Positions 1 to 6,263 are shown, numbered from the stretch's first letter. The stretch: 6,573 bases of DNA from an uncultured Ruminococcus sp. (GCA_900554975.1 USJI01000066.1:1-6573), one strand, 5' to 3'. Notes: generated from the sequence alone by a model not told the origin. Numbers and translations: made by a program.

Positions 1-31
1 TGGTTTTTTATTCATAATTTTAATTTTTGAG

Positions 32-39
32 AGGAAGGA
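32..39 (+). promoter_or_regulatory. Ribosome binding site of the GH9 gene
   Basis: AGGAAGGA lies 7 bases before ATG at 47 but only 4 bases before the in-frame TTG at 44. This spacing favours ATG 47 as the start. The preceding 31 bases are T/A-rich leader; no promoter is visible, so it is probably upstream of the window. Confidence 0.75.
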
Positions 40-46
40 TCTATTG

Positions 47-2383
47 ATGATTGGTTCAAAATTTTTGAACAGAGTAAAAGCTGCGGCAGTCAGTGTTTCT
101 GTAATTGCCACAGCGCTTGTTTCGCCTTTTGCCGTTCCGCAGGAGAATGTCTCCGCGGCGGTAAGTGTCAACTATGCAAAAGCCTTGCAGTATTCGCTTT
201 ATCTTTATGATGCGAATATGTGTGGTCCGCAGGTTGGTGAAACTTCACAGCTCGACTGGCGTGATGACTGCCACACATACGATTCAAATGTTTCAACACC
301 TTATGGAACTATGGATCTCAGCGGCGGTTTTCACGATGCAGGTGACCATGTTAAATTTGGTCTGCCGGGAGCGTATTCTGCTACAATGCTCGGATGGGGC
401 TACTATGAATTCAAGGACGCATACACCAAAACAGGTCAGGCATCTCATCTTCAGACAATTACAGATTATTTCTGTGATTACTTCAAGAGATGTACTGTTA
501 TGAACGGTTCAAGCGTTCAGGCTTTCTGCTATCAGGTAGGTGATGGTGATACAGACCATGCAAAATGGGAATCACCTGAAAAGCAGACTATTGCAAGACC
601 CGCTTATTTTGCAACTTCAAGCAATCCTTGTACAGACGTTGTTGCTGAAACAGCTGCTGCACTTGCAATGAACTACATAAACTTTAAAAACAGCGAAGAC
701 CTTACATATGCAAAGGCACTTTATACTTTTGCTAAAAATAATAATAAGGCAAACCATCAGTCACAGTCATACTATCAGGGGACTTGTTATCTTGATGACC
801 TTGCACTTGCTTCAATTCTTCTTTATAAAGCAACAGGAACATCTTCCTATAAGTCCGATTGTGCAAACTGGATAAGCCAGTCAAACTGGGCTTATACATC
901 TGATTTCCCACTTAACTGGGACAGCGTATGGCCGGCTGTAAATGCTATTTACGCAAATGAATGGGACAGAGTAGCATCAAATCTTGATACAAACAAAAAT
1001 AGTTATAATACCAGCAAAGGTTATGCCTGCCGTAAGGACTGGGGTTCTGCAAGATATAATACAGCTTGTCAGCTTGTAGGTCTTGTATATGATAAATACA
1101 AGGGCGGCACAACATATACAACATGGGCAAAAGGACAGATGAACTATCTGATGGGCGACAATCCTGCCGGATATTGCTATATGGTAGGTTACAGCAGTAA
1201 TTCTGTTAAGCATCCACACCACAGAGCCGCAACCGGTTTTGATAATTTCCCTTCTGAAAACAAGGGTAAGGAACACGCTCATGTTCTCGTAGGTGCCCTT
1301 GTAGGTGGTCCTAAAAAAGGCGATAATTACGAAGATGTTACCGATAACTATGAATTTACAGAAGTTGCAGTAGACTATAATGCTGCATTTGTTGGTGCGC
1401 TTGCCGGACTTTATCTGAAATATGGTTCAGGTCAGTCTGTTGATTCAAGCATTCCGGGTGTTTCAGGCGGTTCAACACCGGTTTTTACAACTGCCACAAC
1501 TGCCGCTACTACAATAACTACAACTTCAACAACAGTAAAAACTACTGCAAAGACAACTTCCAAGACTACGTCATCTTCAACAGCTAAAAAAACTTCAAGC
1601 ACTACATTAAAGACAACTGCAAAAACAACAACTACAACAAAGACTTCATCTGCTGATGCAAAGGGAAGTACAGTTATAAAGCCGGGAAAATCACTTTCAG
1701 TAAATGGAATGTACAAAGTAAATCTTTCAGAACTTATTCCGGAAGGCGCAAAGGCTGAAAAGATAATCGTAAAATTTTCTGCTAATGGAAATATCGGCAC
1801 TATTTCTGTAAACGGCGGTATATCAGTTACAAGTTCAGGAAACTGGGCAGACCTTGATGCTTCAAACAATATCAATAGTTCTTCAGGCACTTCTGAATTT
1901 GACCTGAAGTCAATCCAGAACACTATCGACAGAAGTGGTATTTTCCAGTTCGGTTACTGGTGGGGCGATCAGACACTGAATATTGATTCTGTAACATGTA
2001 TTTACACAAATGAACAGGCTGTAGTTACAACAGTAGCAACGACAAAGGCTACTACAACAAGTGCTACAACATCTAAGACAACTGCAAAGACAACTGCAAA
2101 AACAACATCAGCAACACAGGCAACAGCTGCAACACAGCCTACCGGCAATATTGACTGGAGCAGAGTTAAGTATGGTGATGTCGATGTTGACGGAAAAATA
2201 ACAGCAACAGATGCAGTAATCCTCAGCAAATATCTCCTCAGTCAGTCAGAATACCCTATAACTGACCCAACAGCACTGGAGAATGCAGATACTGTTTATG
2301 ACGGTGAGCTTAATAACAAGGATCTTATCGCACTTTGCAATGTTATTCTTGGGATATACAGTGCAAATGATATTGGAAAATAA
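47..2383 (+). CDS. Secreted GH9 endoglucanase with CBM-like module and C-terminal dockerin
   Basis: A 778-residue cellulosomal cellulase predicted to cleave beta-1,4-glucan outside the cell. Residues 1 to about 37 form a signal peptide: basic start, hydrophobic core, likely cut near NVSA/A. The GH9 catalytic domain follows directly (about 40-460), with no N-terminal Ig or CBM4 domain. It shows GGFHDAGDHVKF (Asp97 and Asp100 of DAGD, catalytic base region), HPHHRAATG at 389-397, and FTEVAVDYNAAF with Glu439 as predicted general acid. A Thr/Lys/Ala linker (about 477-538) leads to a beta-rich module (539-654) with aromatic residues Trp600, Trp638 and Trp639. It resembles the ruminococcal CBMs found on GH9 enzymes (CBM79-like is a tentative guess). 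A second Thr linker (655-699) leads to a dockerin (about 700-778). Its first calcium loop is canonical (Asp711, 713, 715, 722); the second is degenerate (Asp748, Val750, Asp752, Asp759). ATG 47 is preferred over TTG 44. Family and dockerin calls are firm; CBM family and exact substrate are not. Confidence 0.95.
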   Translation: MIGSKFLNRVKAAAVSVSVIATALVSPFAVPQENVSAAVSVNYAKALQYSLYLYDANMCGPQVGETSQLDWRDDCHTYDSNVSTPYGTMDLSGGFHDAGDHVKFGLPGAYSATMLGWGYYEFKDAYTKTGQASHLQTITDYFCDYFKRCTVMNGSSVQAFCYQVGDGDTDHAKWESPEKQTIARPAYFATSSNPCTDVVAETAAALAMNYINFKNSEDLTYAKALYTFAKNNNKANHQSQSYYQGTCYLDDLALASILLYKATGTSSYKSDCANWISQSNWAYTSDFPLNWDSVWPAVNAIYANEWDRVASNLDTNKNSYNTSKGYACRKDWGSARYNTACQLVGLVYDKYKGGTTYTTWAKGQMNYLMGDNPAGYCYMVGYSSNSVKHPHHRAATGFDNFPSENKGKEHAHVLVGALVGGPKKGDNYEDVTDNYEFTEVAVDYNAAFVGALAGLYLKYGSGQSVDSSIPGVSGGSTPVFTTATTAATTITTTSTTVKTTAKTTSKTTSSSTAKKTSSTTLKTTAKTTTTTKTSSADAKGSTVIKPGKSLSVNGMYKVNLSELIPEGAKAEKIIVKFSANGNIGTISVNGGISVTSSGNWADLDASNNINSSSGTSEFDLKSIQNTIDRSGIFQFGYWWGDQTLNIDSVTCIYTNEQAVVTTVATTKATTTSATTSKTTAKTTAKTTSATQATAATQPTGNIDWSRVKYGDVDVDGKITATDAVILSKYLLSQSEYPITDPTALENADTVYDGELNNKDLIALCNVILGIYSANDIGK
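1609..1630 (+). repeat. Direct repeat, copy 1, in first Thr-linker coding region
   Basis: A 22-bp sequence (AAAGACAACTGC followed by AAAAACAACA) is repeated exactly at 2086-2107. The offset of 477 bp is 159 codons, so both copies are read in the same frame. A shorter 15-bp copy family (ACTGCAAAGACAACT) is also present at 1544-1558 and 2081-2095. The copies bracket the CBM-like module of the GH9 enzyme. Confidence 0.9.
2086..2107 (+). repeat. Direct repeat, copy 2, in second Thr-linker coding region
   Basis: Exact second copy of the 22-bp sequence at 1609-1630, in the linker between the CBM-like module and the dockerin. The identity stops on both sides (1608 T versus 2085 C; 1631 A versus 2108 T). 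Confidence 0.9.
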
Positions 2384-2394
2384 AAATTGATATG

Positions 2395-2428
2395 AAAAAG
2401 CCACGGTGGAAACACCGTGGCTTTTTTT
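2395..2428. terminator. Bidirectional rho-independent terminator between convergent cellulase genes
   Basis: The 9-bp stem GCCACGGTG / CACCGTGGC (2400-2408 and 2413-2421) closes a GAAA tetraloop. Flanking A5 (2395-2399) and T7 (2422-2428) extend the stem. Rightward transcripts of the GH9 gene meet a run of seven T; leftward transcripts of the GH5 gene meet a run of five. It begins 11 bases after the GH9 stop and overlaps the GH5 stop codon (2427-2429). Confidence 0.93.
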
Positions 2429-4031
2429 ATTTGTTCAGAAGTTTTTTAATGAGTGCGGTAAGGTCTGAAATATTAACGCTTTCATCACTGTTCATATCCG
2501 AGTTTGCTGTGTTGATTGTGTATGAGTTATCATTCAAATATCTTTTAAGTGAAATTGCATCGTATACATTTACTGACTTGTCATCATTTACATCACCTGC
2601 AATTACAGAAGAATCTGAACCTTGCGTTGTTTCTGTTGGCTGACTGCTTCCGGAATAATAATCTGAAAGGGAAATACCATTCGCTCCGAGAGCAATTTTA
2701 TGGTCAAGGCTGATGAACTTTCCGTCATCATTCTGCCACAAAGCCGGTTTTACAAAATTGTATTTTTCTTCGTCCCATTTTCCGAAGTTGTCATAAACAA
2801 GACCGCCTGTATCGCCTGAATTTTCATTGAAACACCAGAATGTATGATGTATGCGGTTATCTATCATGAAATCTCTCAGGGCAGTCATCCAGGCTCTGTT
2901 TTTGCCGTCCTTGTCATGCTGCTCATCGAGGAATCCGCCCCATTCACCCATAAGCAGGGGAGCAGTTCCTTCATCCTGAAGGAAGAACCAGTTATCATAC
3001 CAGCAGTCTTTTAAAAGTGTTTCCTGAGTAAATCCGTCATAAAACCATTTCTGTTCATATACCAGCGGACCGTAATCGTGAGGAGAGTAAACAAGCTGAC
3101 TCTGATATTTTCCGAGATCGATAGGATATTCTTTTGCACCACGGAAGTTTCCGCCCCACCATGTAGTGTAATAATATTCATATCCGGTTGACCAGTCTAT
3201 TCTTGGAGAACTCCAGCTGTTTTCTTCCTTAGGATATACTTCAGTACCTTCTACCATTATAAGAAGATTCGGGTTTATATCAAGTACTCTTGCAGCACAG
3301 GTTTCAGCGGCATATTTCCAGTTGTTGAGGTCGGTTGAATCGTCCCATTTAGCCATTTTATCCTTGACATCAGCTGTTCCGTGAGGCTCGTTTTTCAGGT
3401 CTATTGCAAGAATGGTATCATCATCTTTGTAGTAATCAGCAAACCATTCAAGCGATTCACACCAGTCCTCAGTATCGAATTTATCCGTATACCATACGCT
3501 TACCTGATGACCTGATGAAGCTGTTTCGGCACTGTGAATATCTATCATTATCTTGATTCCGAGTTCTCTGCACCATTGTACAGCCTGATTCCATATATCA
3601 AAGCTGTATTTAACAGTTCCGCCGACCTTGTTTTCAACTGTAAGCTCCGGGTTTGTCCACTCATTTACCTTTGGTGTTGCAGGGTCAGGATCACCATTTT
3701 TCCACTGAAGAAGTATTTCAGCGGACATCGGAACTCTGAGAAAATTAAAACCGTGGTCTGCAATCTGAGTCAGCATATCATGCATATTCTGCGACCATAC
3801 ACCATCGAAGACCTGACTACCAACGTTGAATCCGAACCAGTTACAACCAGTTATCCAGACTGGATTTCCGTTCATATCAACAATTTCAGCATTGTCATTT
3901 ACGTGAAGCCAGTCATCATGATATTCGTCCGGAGCGGCTGACAATACCGGAAATACGGACGAAGTGTTCAGAAAAAGCATTGTGCATGCTGTTGCTGCTG
4001 CGGCTATTTTTCCAATGAATGTTTTTTTCAT
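2427..4031 (-). CDS. Secreted GH5 (subfamily 1-like) endoglucanase with C-terminal dockerin
   Basis: A 534-residue extracellular cellulosomal enzyme predicted to hydrolyse cellulose or beta-glucan with retention. The signal peptide (about 1-32) has a Lys-rich start, an Ala-rich hydrophobic core and VLSAA near the cut. The GH5 barrel spans about 40-455 and, from memory, resembles Acidothermus E1-type GH5_1 enzymes: GCNWFGF at 62-68, Arg99 in FLRVP, His166 in IDIHSAE, acid/base Glu215 in LKNEP, His319-Asp-Tyr in SPHDY, nucleophile Glu363 in MGEWGG, and Trp399. A short Ser/Thr/Gln linker (about 459-475) leads to a dockerin (478-534) with loops at 480-491 (Asp480, Asn482, Asp484, Asp491) and 512-523 (Asp512, Asn514, Asp516, Asp523). 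The usual Gly after the third ligand is Lys485 and Glu517. A strong ribosome site sits 9 bases before ATG. The start overlaps the stop of the upstream DUF4317 gene by ATGA, suggesting one operon. GH5 and dockerin calls are firm; the subfamily is likely. Confidence 0.95.
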   Translation of the reverse strand: MKKTFIGKIAAAATACTMLFLNTSSVFPVLSAAPDEYHDDWLHVNDNAEIVDMNGNPVWITGCNWFGFNVGSQVFDGVWSQNMHDMLTQIADHGFNFLRVPMSAEILLQWKNGDPDPATPKVNEWTNPELTVENKVGGTVKYSFDIWNQAVQWCRELGIKIMIDIHSAETASSGHQVSVWYTDKFDTEDWCESLEWFADYYKDDDTILAIDLKNEPHGTADVKDKMAKWDDSTDLNNWKYAAETCAARVLDINPNLLIMVEGTEVYPKEENSWSSPRIDWSTGYEYYYTTWWGGNFRGAKEYPIDLGKYQSQLVYSPHDYGPLVYEQKWFYDGFTQETLLKDCWYDNWFFLQDEGTAPLLMGEWGGFLDEQHDKDGKNRAWMTALRDFMIDNRIHHTFWCFNENSGDTGGLVYDNFGKWDEEKYNFVKPALWQNDDGKFISLDHKIALGANGISLSDYYSGSSQPTETTQGSDSSVIAGDVNDDKSVNVYDAISLKRYLNDNSYTINTANSDMNSDESVNISDLTALIKKLLNK

Positions 4032-5173
4032 TCTTCTTTTCCTCCTTTGTCATCTTGCTTTATGTTTATGTTTACACCGTTTACTTCCACGTTATCCTCG
4101 ACTCTTATCATTATGTATTTTACCCCGTCGATAATTTTAGTCTGGATAAGGTGGCTTTGTTCCGGCTTTACCTTTATGGTTATGTCGGGCATTTTTACTT
4201 CAAACTGCTTGTCGTTTATAATATTTTTCGGGCTGAGTTTTGCACCTTCACCAAATGCAGTGTTATATTTATCCTCAAATGACTGGACACGTTCATCAGA
4301 AACTCCGCAGTATTCCAGAACGTCTTTTACAGTTTCACCGGAAATTTTCAGCGGTTCAGCATCTTTATGTTCTGCTATCATTGAGGAAAGCTGTTCATGA
4401 ACTGTCTGGACAACTTCAAAATTACAGTCTTCTGAAACAGTTTCTTCAAGAATTGCATTAAAGGTTTCATGCTGCTGGTCAGCCGGCATAGGAATTTCAC
4501 AGTTGAAAACGGCATCTGTAAAATCAGAATTATTATCAGCTGAACTTTTTGTATAGAAAACTGCATTGTAAATGTTTGCCTGTCTGTCATCAAATGAAGG
4601 GAACATGAAACCGAGTTCGGGCGGAGAGATTATCCAGTCCGGATTGATATTGCGGAATTCATTTTCATTGACATAATACGTGAGGGCAGGTTTGGTCATT
4701 TTAACAGGGCATACACAGCATATAATATATGAAAATATATTGTCGATATCTTCGAGCTTTATGTCGTCTTTGGAATAAGACGGGACATCATATTTTTCAT
4801 ATGTAAGAAGTATGAGAAATTTTTCTTCTGTACTGTAAGAACCGATTATCTGTTTATAGAGTTCATCGGCGGCTTCATCGTCTGAAAGCTCTGAGTCACG
4901 CAGTGTCATGAGCAGTTTGTGTTCAGGACTGTCAATAACCTGCTGATTGGAAAATTCAATATCTATAAGATTTTTTCCGACAGTACCCGAAAGTGTTTTT
5001 TTAATTATTGCAAGAAGTTTTTCGGATTCATCTCTCGGCATAGTACCGAAAAACTGGTTGAAATCAGATATGATTTCCTTGTTTTCATTGACGTAACAGC
5101 CTCGGATATGCTGTATATTTGTTTTGTCTATATTGAACCTGCGGCGTATTTCCGCAATTTCTTTTTCTGTCAT
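4028..5173 (-). CDS. DUF4317 family protein, function unknown
   Basis: A 381-residue soluble protein with no signal peptide or membrane segment, so presumably cytoplasmic. I recognise it as DUF4317, a Clostridia-centred family without an assigned role, from the start MTEKEIAEIRRRF, the RGCYV segment (24-28), KKTLSGTVGKNL (58-69), a Cys cluster CCVCP (152-156) and PPELGFMFPSFDDR (184-197). Its length fits the family. The C-terminal third is acidic and Lys-rich, ending in a hydrophilic tail. ATG 5173 is the only reasonable start; upstream ATGs at 5181 and 5190 are out of frame, and the ribosome site is weak (GAAAGAGATGA). A clear promoter and a palindrome lie just upstream. Its stop overlaps the GH5 start by ATGA, so it is likely the first gene of a two-gene operon with a secreted cellulase. 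Nothing in the sequence shows what it does; a regulatory or housekeeping role is equally possible. Confidence 0.88.
   Translation of the reverse strand: MTEKEIAEIRRRFNIDKTNIQHIRGCYVNENKEIISDFNQFFGTMPRDESEKLLAIIKKTLSGTVGKNLIDIEFSNQQVIDSPEHKLLMTLRDSELSDDEAADELYKQIIGSYSTEEKFLILLTYEKYDVPSYSKDDIKLEDIDNIFSYIICCVCPVKMTKPALTYYVNENEFRNINPDWIISPPELGFMFPSFDDRQANIYNAVFYTKSSADNNSDFTDAVFNCEIPMPADQQHETFNAILEETVSEDCNFEVVQTVHEQLSSMIAEHKDAEPLKISGETVKDVLEYCGVSDERVQSFEDKYNTAFGEGAKLSPKNIINDKQFEVKMPDITIKVKPEQSHLIQTKIIDGVKYIMIRVEDNVEVNGVNINIKQDDKGGKEE
4041..4048 (-). promoter_or_regulatory. Ribosome binding site of the GH5 gene, inside the DUF4317 gene
   Basis: AAAGGAGG on the minus strand lies 9 bases before ATG 4031. 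It sits within the last codons of the DUF4317 gene, where it helps encode the Lys-Gly-Gly-Lys tail, so ribosomes finishing DUF4317 traverse it just before the ATGA junction. Confidence 0.9.
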
Positions 5174-5192
5174 GTTTTCATCTCTTTCATAA

Positions 5193-5206
5193 AAGTATAT
5201 ATACTT
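5193..5206. promoter_or_regulatory. Perfect 14-bp palindrome at the predicted DUF4317 transcription start
   Basis: AAGTATATATACTT is a perfect palindrome lying just downstream of the minus-strand -10 box, over the expected transcription start near 5201. Its position fits an operator, but AT-rich palindromes also occur by chance and no regulator family can be named. Confidence 0.4.
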
Positions 5207-5207
5207 A

Positions 5208-5236
5208 ATTATAGCATATTATCTTTCTGATTGCAA
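5208..5236 (-). promoter_or_regulatory. Sigma-A type promoter for the DUF4317-GH5 operon
   Basis: On the minus strand, TTGCAA (5236-5231, 4 of 6 consensus matches) is followed after 17 bases by a perfect TATAAT (5213-5208) with the extended -10 TGC. Transcription would start near 5201, leaving a short leader of about 28 bases before ATG 5173. Confidence 0.75.
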
Positions 5237-5257
5237 ATAAAAAAATCCGGCAAAAAC

Positions 5258-5281
5258 TAAAGTTACCATTGACTAACTTTA
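5258..5281. promoter_or_regulatory. Inverted repeat (box 1, GTTA-N8-TAAC) over the -35 of the DUF2325 operon promoter
   Basis: TAAAGTTA (5258-5265) and TAACTTTA (5274-5281) form 8-bp perfect arms around an 8-base spacer that contains most of the TTGACT -35 element. A protein bound here would block RNA polymerase. It shares the GTTA-N8-TAAC core with two further boxes downstream. Confidence 0.65.
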
Positions 5282-5298
5282 TGCAGATGTGTTATAAT
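5269..5298 (+). promoter_or_regulatory. Sigma-A type promoter for the DUF2325-DUF3793-flavodoxin operon
   Basis: TTGACT (5269-5274, 5 of 6) and a perfect TATAAT (5293-5298) are separated by 18 bases, and the -10 carries the extended TGT. Transcription would start near 5305. The -35 lies inside inverted repeat box 1. Confidence 0.85.
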
Positions 5299-5312
5299 GT
5301 CACTGTAAATCA

Positions 5313-5328
5313 GTTAGTAGCTGCTAAC
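5313..5328. promoter_or_regulatory. Inverted repeat (box 2, GTTA-N8-TAAC) in the DUF2325 leader
   Basis: GTTAGTAGCTGCTAAC is a 16-bp palindrome with one mismatched pair. It lies about 8 to 23 bases after the predicted transcription start and directly before the ribosome site AAAAGGAGG. Its centre is 51 bp from that of box 1, roughly five helical turns. It could act as a DNA operator or as a weak 5-bp RNA hairpin near the ribosome site. Confidence 0.6.
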
Positions 5329-5346
5329 CAAAAGGAGGATAGAAGA

Positions 5347-5634
5347 ATGAGTGTTGTTGTAGTTGGCGGAAATGACCGTATGGCAACGAGATATAAAGAG
5401 ATATGCAAATCATTTAACTGCAAGGCAAAAGTCTTCACACAGATGCCGGCAGATTTTGAAAATAAACTTGGAACACCTGATCTTATGGTAGTATTTACAA
5501 ATACCTGCTCGCATAAAATGGCAATAAGGGTAAACCAGAGGTCGGAAAAATATAACATTCCGGTTGCAAGAATACACAGTGCAAGTGTTAATGCACTCAA
5601 AACAGTTCTTACAGAACATTGCAGCTGTAGGTGA
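5347..5634 (+). CDS. DUF2325 family small protein
   Basis: A 95-residue cytoplasmic protein with no signal peptide. I recognise it as DUF2325 by the hydrophobic first strand leading into GGNDRM (7-12), the YKEICKSFNCKAKVFT segment, PDLMVVFTN (44-52), SHKM (55-58) and the ARIHSASVNALK segment (74-85). The fold looks like a short alpha/beta, Rossmann-like unit. It is Cys-rich for its size: Cys20, Cys25, Cys54, Cys92 and Cys94, the last two in a terminal HCSC, which invites a metal or thiol role (inference; no function is established to my knowledge). ATG 5347 is chosen because AAGGAGG lies 8 bases upstream; the in-frame TTG at 5269 falls inside the promoter. It is the first gene of an operon with DUF3793 and flavodoxin genes, under a strong promoter overlapped by inverted repeats. 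Confidence 0.88.
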   Translation: MSVVVVGGNDRMATRYKEICKSFNCKAKVFTQMPADFENKLGTPDLMVVFTNTCSHKMAIRVNQRSEKYNIPVARIHSASVNALKTVLTEHCSCR

Positions 5635-5649
5635 ATAAAATTTAAGGAA

Positions 5650-5669
5650 TGGTTAGCTTGTGATAACCA
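5650..5669. promoter_or_regulatory. Inverted repeat (box 3, GTTA-N8-TAAC) between the DUF2325 and DUF3793 genes
   Basis: TGGTTA (5650-5655) and TAACCA (5664-5669) form 6-bp arms around 8 bases. Like box 2, it is followed at once by A-rich bases and a strong ribosome site (GGGGAGG, 5672-5678). The TAACCAAA-to-GGAGG stretch is nearly the same in both leaders. No promoter is obvious in this 53-base gap. Confidence 0.6.
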
Positions 5670-5687
5670 AAGGGGAGGAACCGCTGA

Positions 5688-6257
5688 ATGCTTAATGAAT
5701 GCAGATATTTTGACAGAGAACTTGCTTTGCATACTGCTCCGGCACTTCTGGGGATAAAACCTGCCTGTCTTGTATCAATGGACAGCGGCAAATCTGAAAT
5801 AAAGGATGACATTGAAAAATTCAACAAAAAAGCGTCTGTCAAGGGACTTGAAATAAAAGTTCTGTGCAGCTGCGGAAACCGGACACTTTTGTTTTTATAT
5901 AGCAGCAGACTTCTTTCCACACATATCAGCGTGGAAGAAACTATAAAAGTCCTTGAGAAGTTCGGGTACAAAAGAAACTTTTCGCTTGAGGAACATCTGG
6001 AAAGACTTTCAGAAAGAATTGAAAAGAGCCATGAATTTCCTCATGAAATAGGCGTGTTTTTAGGGTATCCTATTAAAGACGTTCTGGGATTTATTGAAAA
6101 CAAGGGGAAGAACTATCTTTTCTGCGGATTCTGGAAGGTTTACAGCAATCCTGAAAAGGCAAGCAGGACTTTTGACAACTATGGAAAGTGCAGAAAATTT
6201 CTGTGCAATAAATTAAATCAGTGTAATGACATATATCAGGCACTGAAGATATCTTAA
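5688..6257 (+). CDS. DUF3793 family protein
   Basis: A 189-residue cytoplasmic protein of unknown function, recognised as DUF3793 from [17 protein letters not shown] (12-28), the [19 protein letters not shown] block (117-135), FCGFWKVY (145-152) and the C-terminal YGKCR (165-169). It contains eight Cys (5, 27, 60, 62, 146, 168, 173, 179), including CSC at 60-62. No signal peptide or membrane helix is evident. ATG 5688 has GGGGAGG 9 bases upstream. It sits 53 bases after the DUF2325 gene and 16 bases before the flavodoxin gene on the same strand, so all three are probably co-transcribed. From memory, DUF3793 genes often neighbour flavodoxin and iron-transport genes in Clostridia, which suggests a redox or iron-related role; this is inference, as no catalytic motif is visible. 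Confidence 0.88.
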   Translation: MLNECRYFDRELALHTAPALLGIKPACLVSMDSGKSEIKDDIEKFNKKASVKGLEIKVLCSCGNRTLLFLYSSRLLSTHISVEETIKVLEKFGYKRNFSLEEHLERLSERIEKSHEFPHEIGVFLGYPIKDVLGFIENKGKNYLFCGFWKVYSNPEKASRTFDNYGKCRKFLCNKLNQCNDIYQALKIS

Positions 6258-6263
6258 AGGAGG
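6258..6263 (+). promoter_or_regulatory. Ribosome binding site of the flavodoxin gene
   Basis: AGGAGG lies 10 bases before ATG 6274. The 16-base gap after the DUF3793 stop contains no GTTA-N8-TAAC box and no terminator, consistent with co-transcription. Confidence 0.85.

Noticed and set aside
44..46. TTG as the start codon of the GH9 gene
   Set aside because: It is only 4 bases from the ribosome site, while the adjacent ATG at 47 is at the normal 7-base distance.
945..1282. Antisense open frames within the GH9 catalytic region
   Set aside because: They are shadows of a well-recognised GH9 domain; the translations look like no known protein.
1432..1923. Antisense open frame rich in Val and Ala over the first Thr linker
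   Set aside because: It is the reverse reading of ACA/ACT Thr codons, lies wholly inside the GH9 gene and has no ribosome site. The same applies to the frame at 2002-2229.
1480..2110. Thr-linker DNA as a CRISPR array or tandem repeat element
   Set aside because: The repetition is irregular, in frame and encodes Thr/Lys/Ala linkers; there are no uniform repeats with unique spacers.
3534..3941. Plus-strand open frame within the GH5 gene
   Set aside because: It lies opposite conserved GH5 sequence and has no ribosome site or recognisable domain. Frames at 2392-2643, 4019-4461 and 4919-5230 are rejected for the same reason over their own sense genes.
4041..4150. Internal promoter for the GH5 gene at the end of the DUF4317 gene
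   Set aside because: No -35/-10 pair with acceptable match and spacing is visible on the minus strand here.
5269..5346. N-terminal extension of DUF2325 from TTG at 5269
   Set aside because: This stretch holds the -35, -10 and leader; the strong ribosome site points to ATG 5347 and the family begins there.
5258..5669. Assigning the GTTA-N8-TAAC boxes to a classical DtxR, Fur or BirA site
   Set aside because: The half-sites partly resemble DtxR, but the spacing (8 versus 3) does not fit. The arrangement also differs from the Fur 7-1-7 box and from the long-spaced BirA operator, whose half-sites are oriented differently.
5310..5732. Minus-strand open frames over the DUF2325 gene
   Set aside because: They run against a recognised gene with promoter and ribosome site and resemble no known family.
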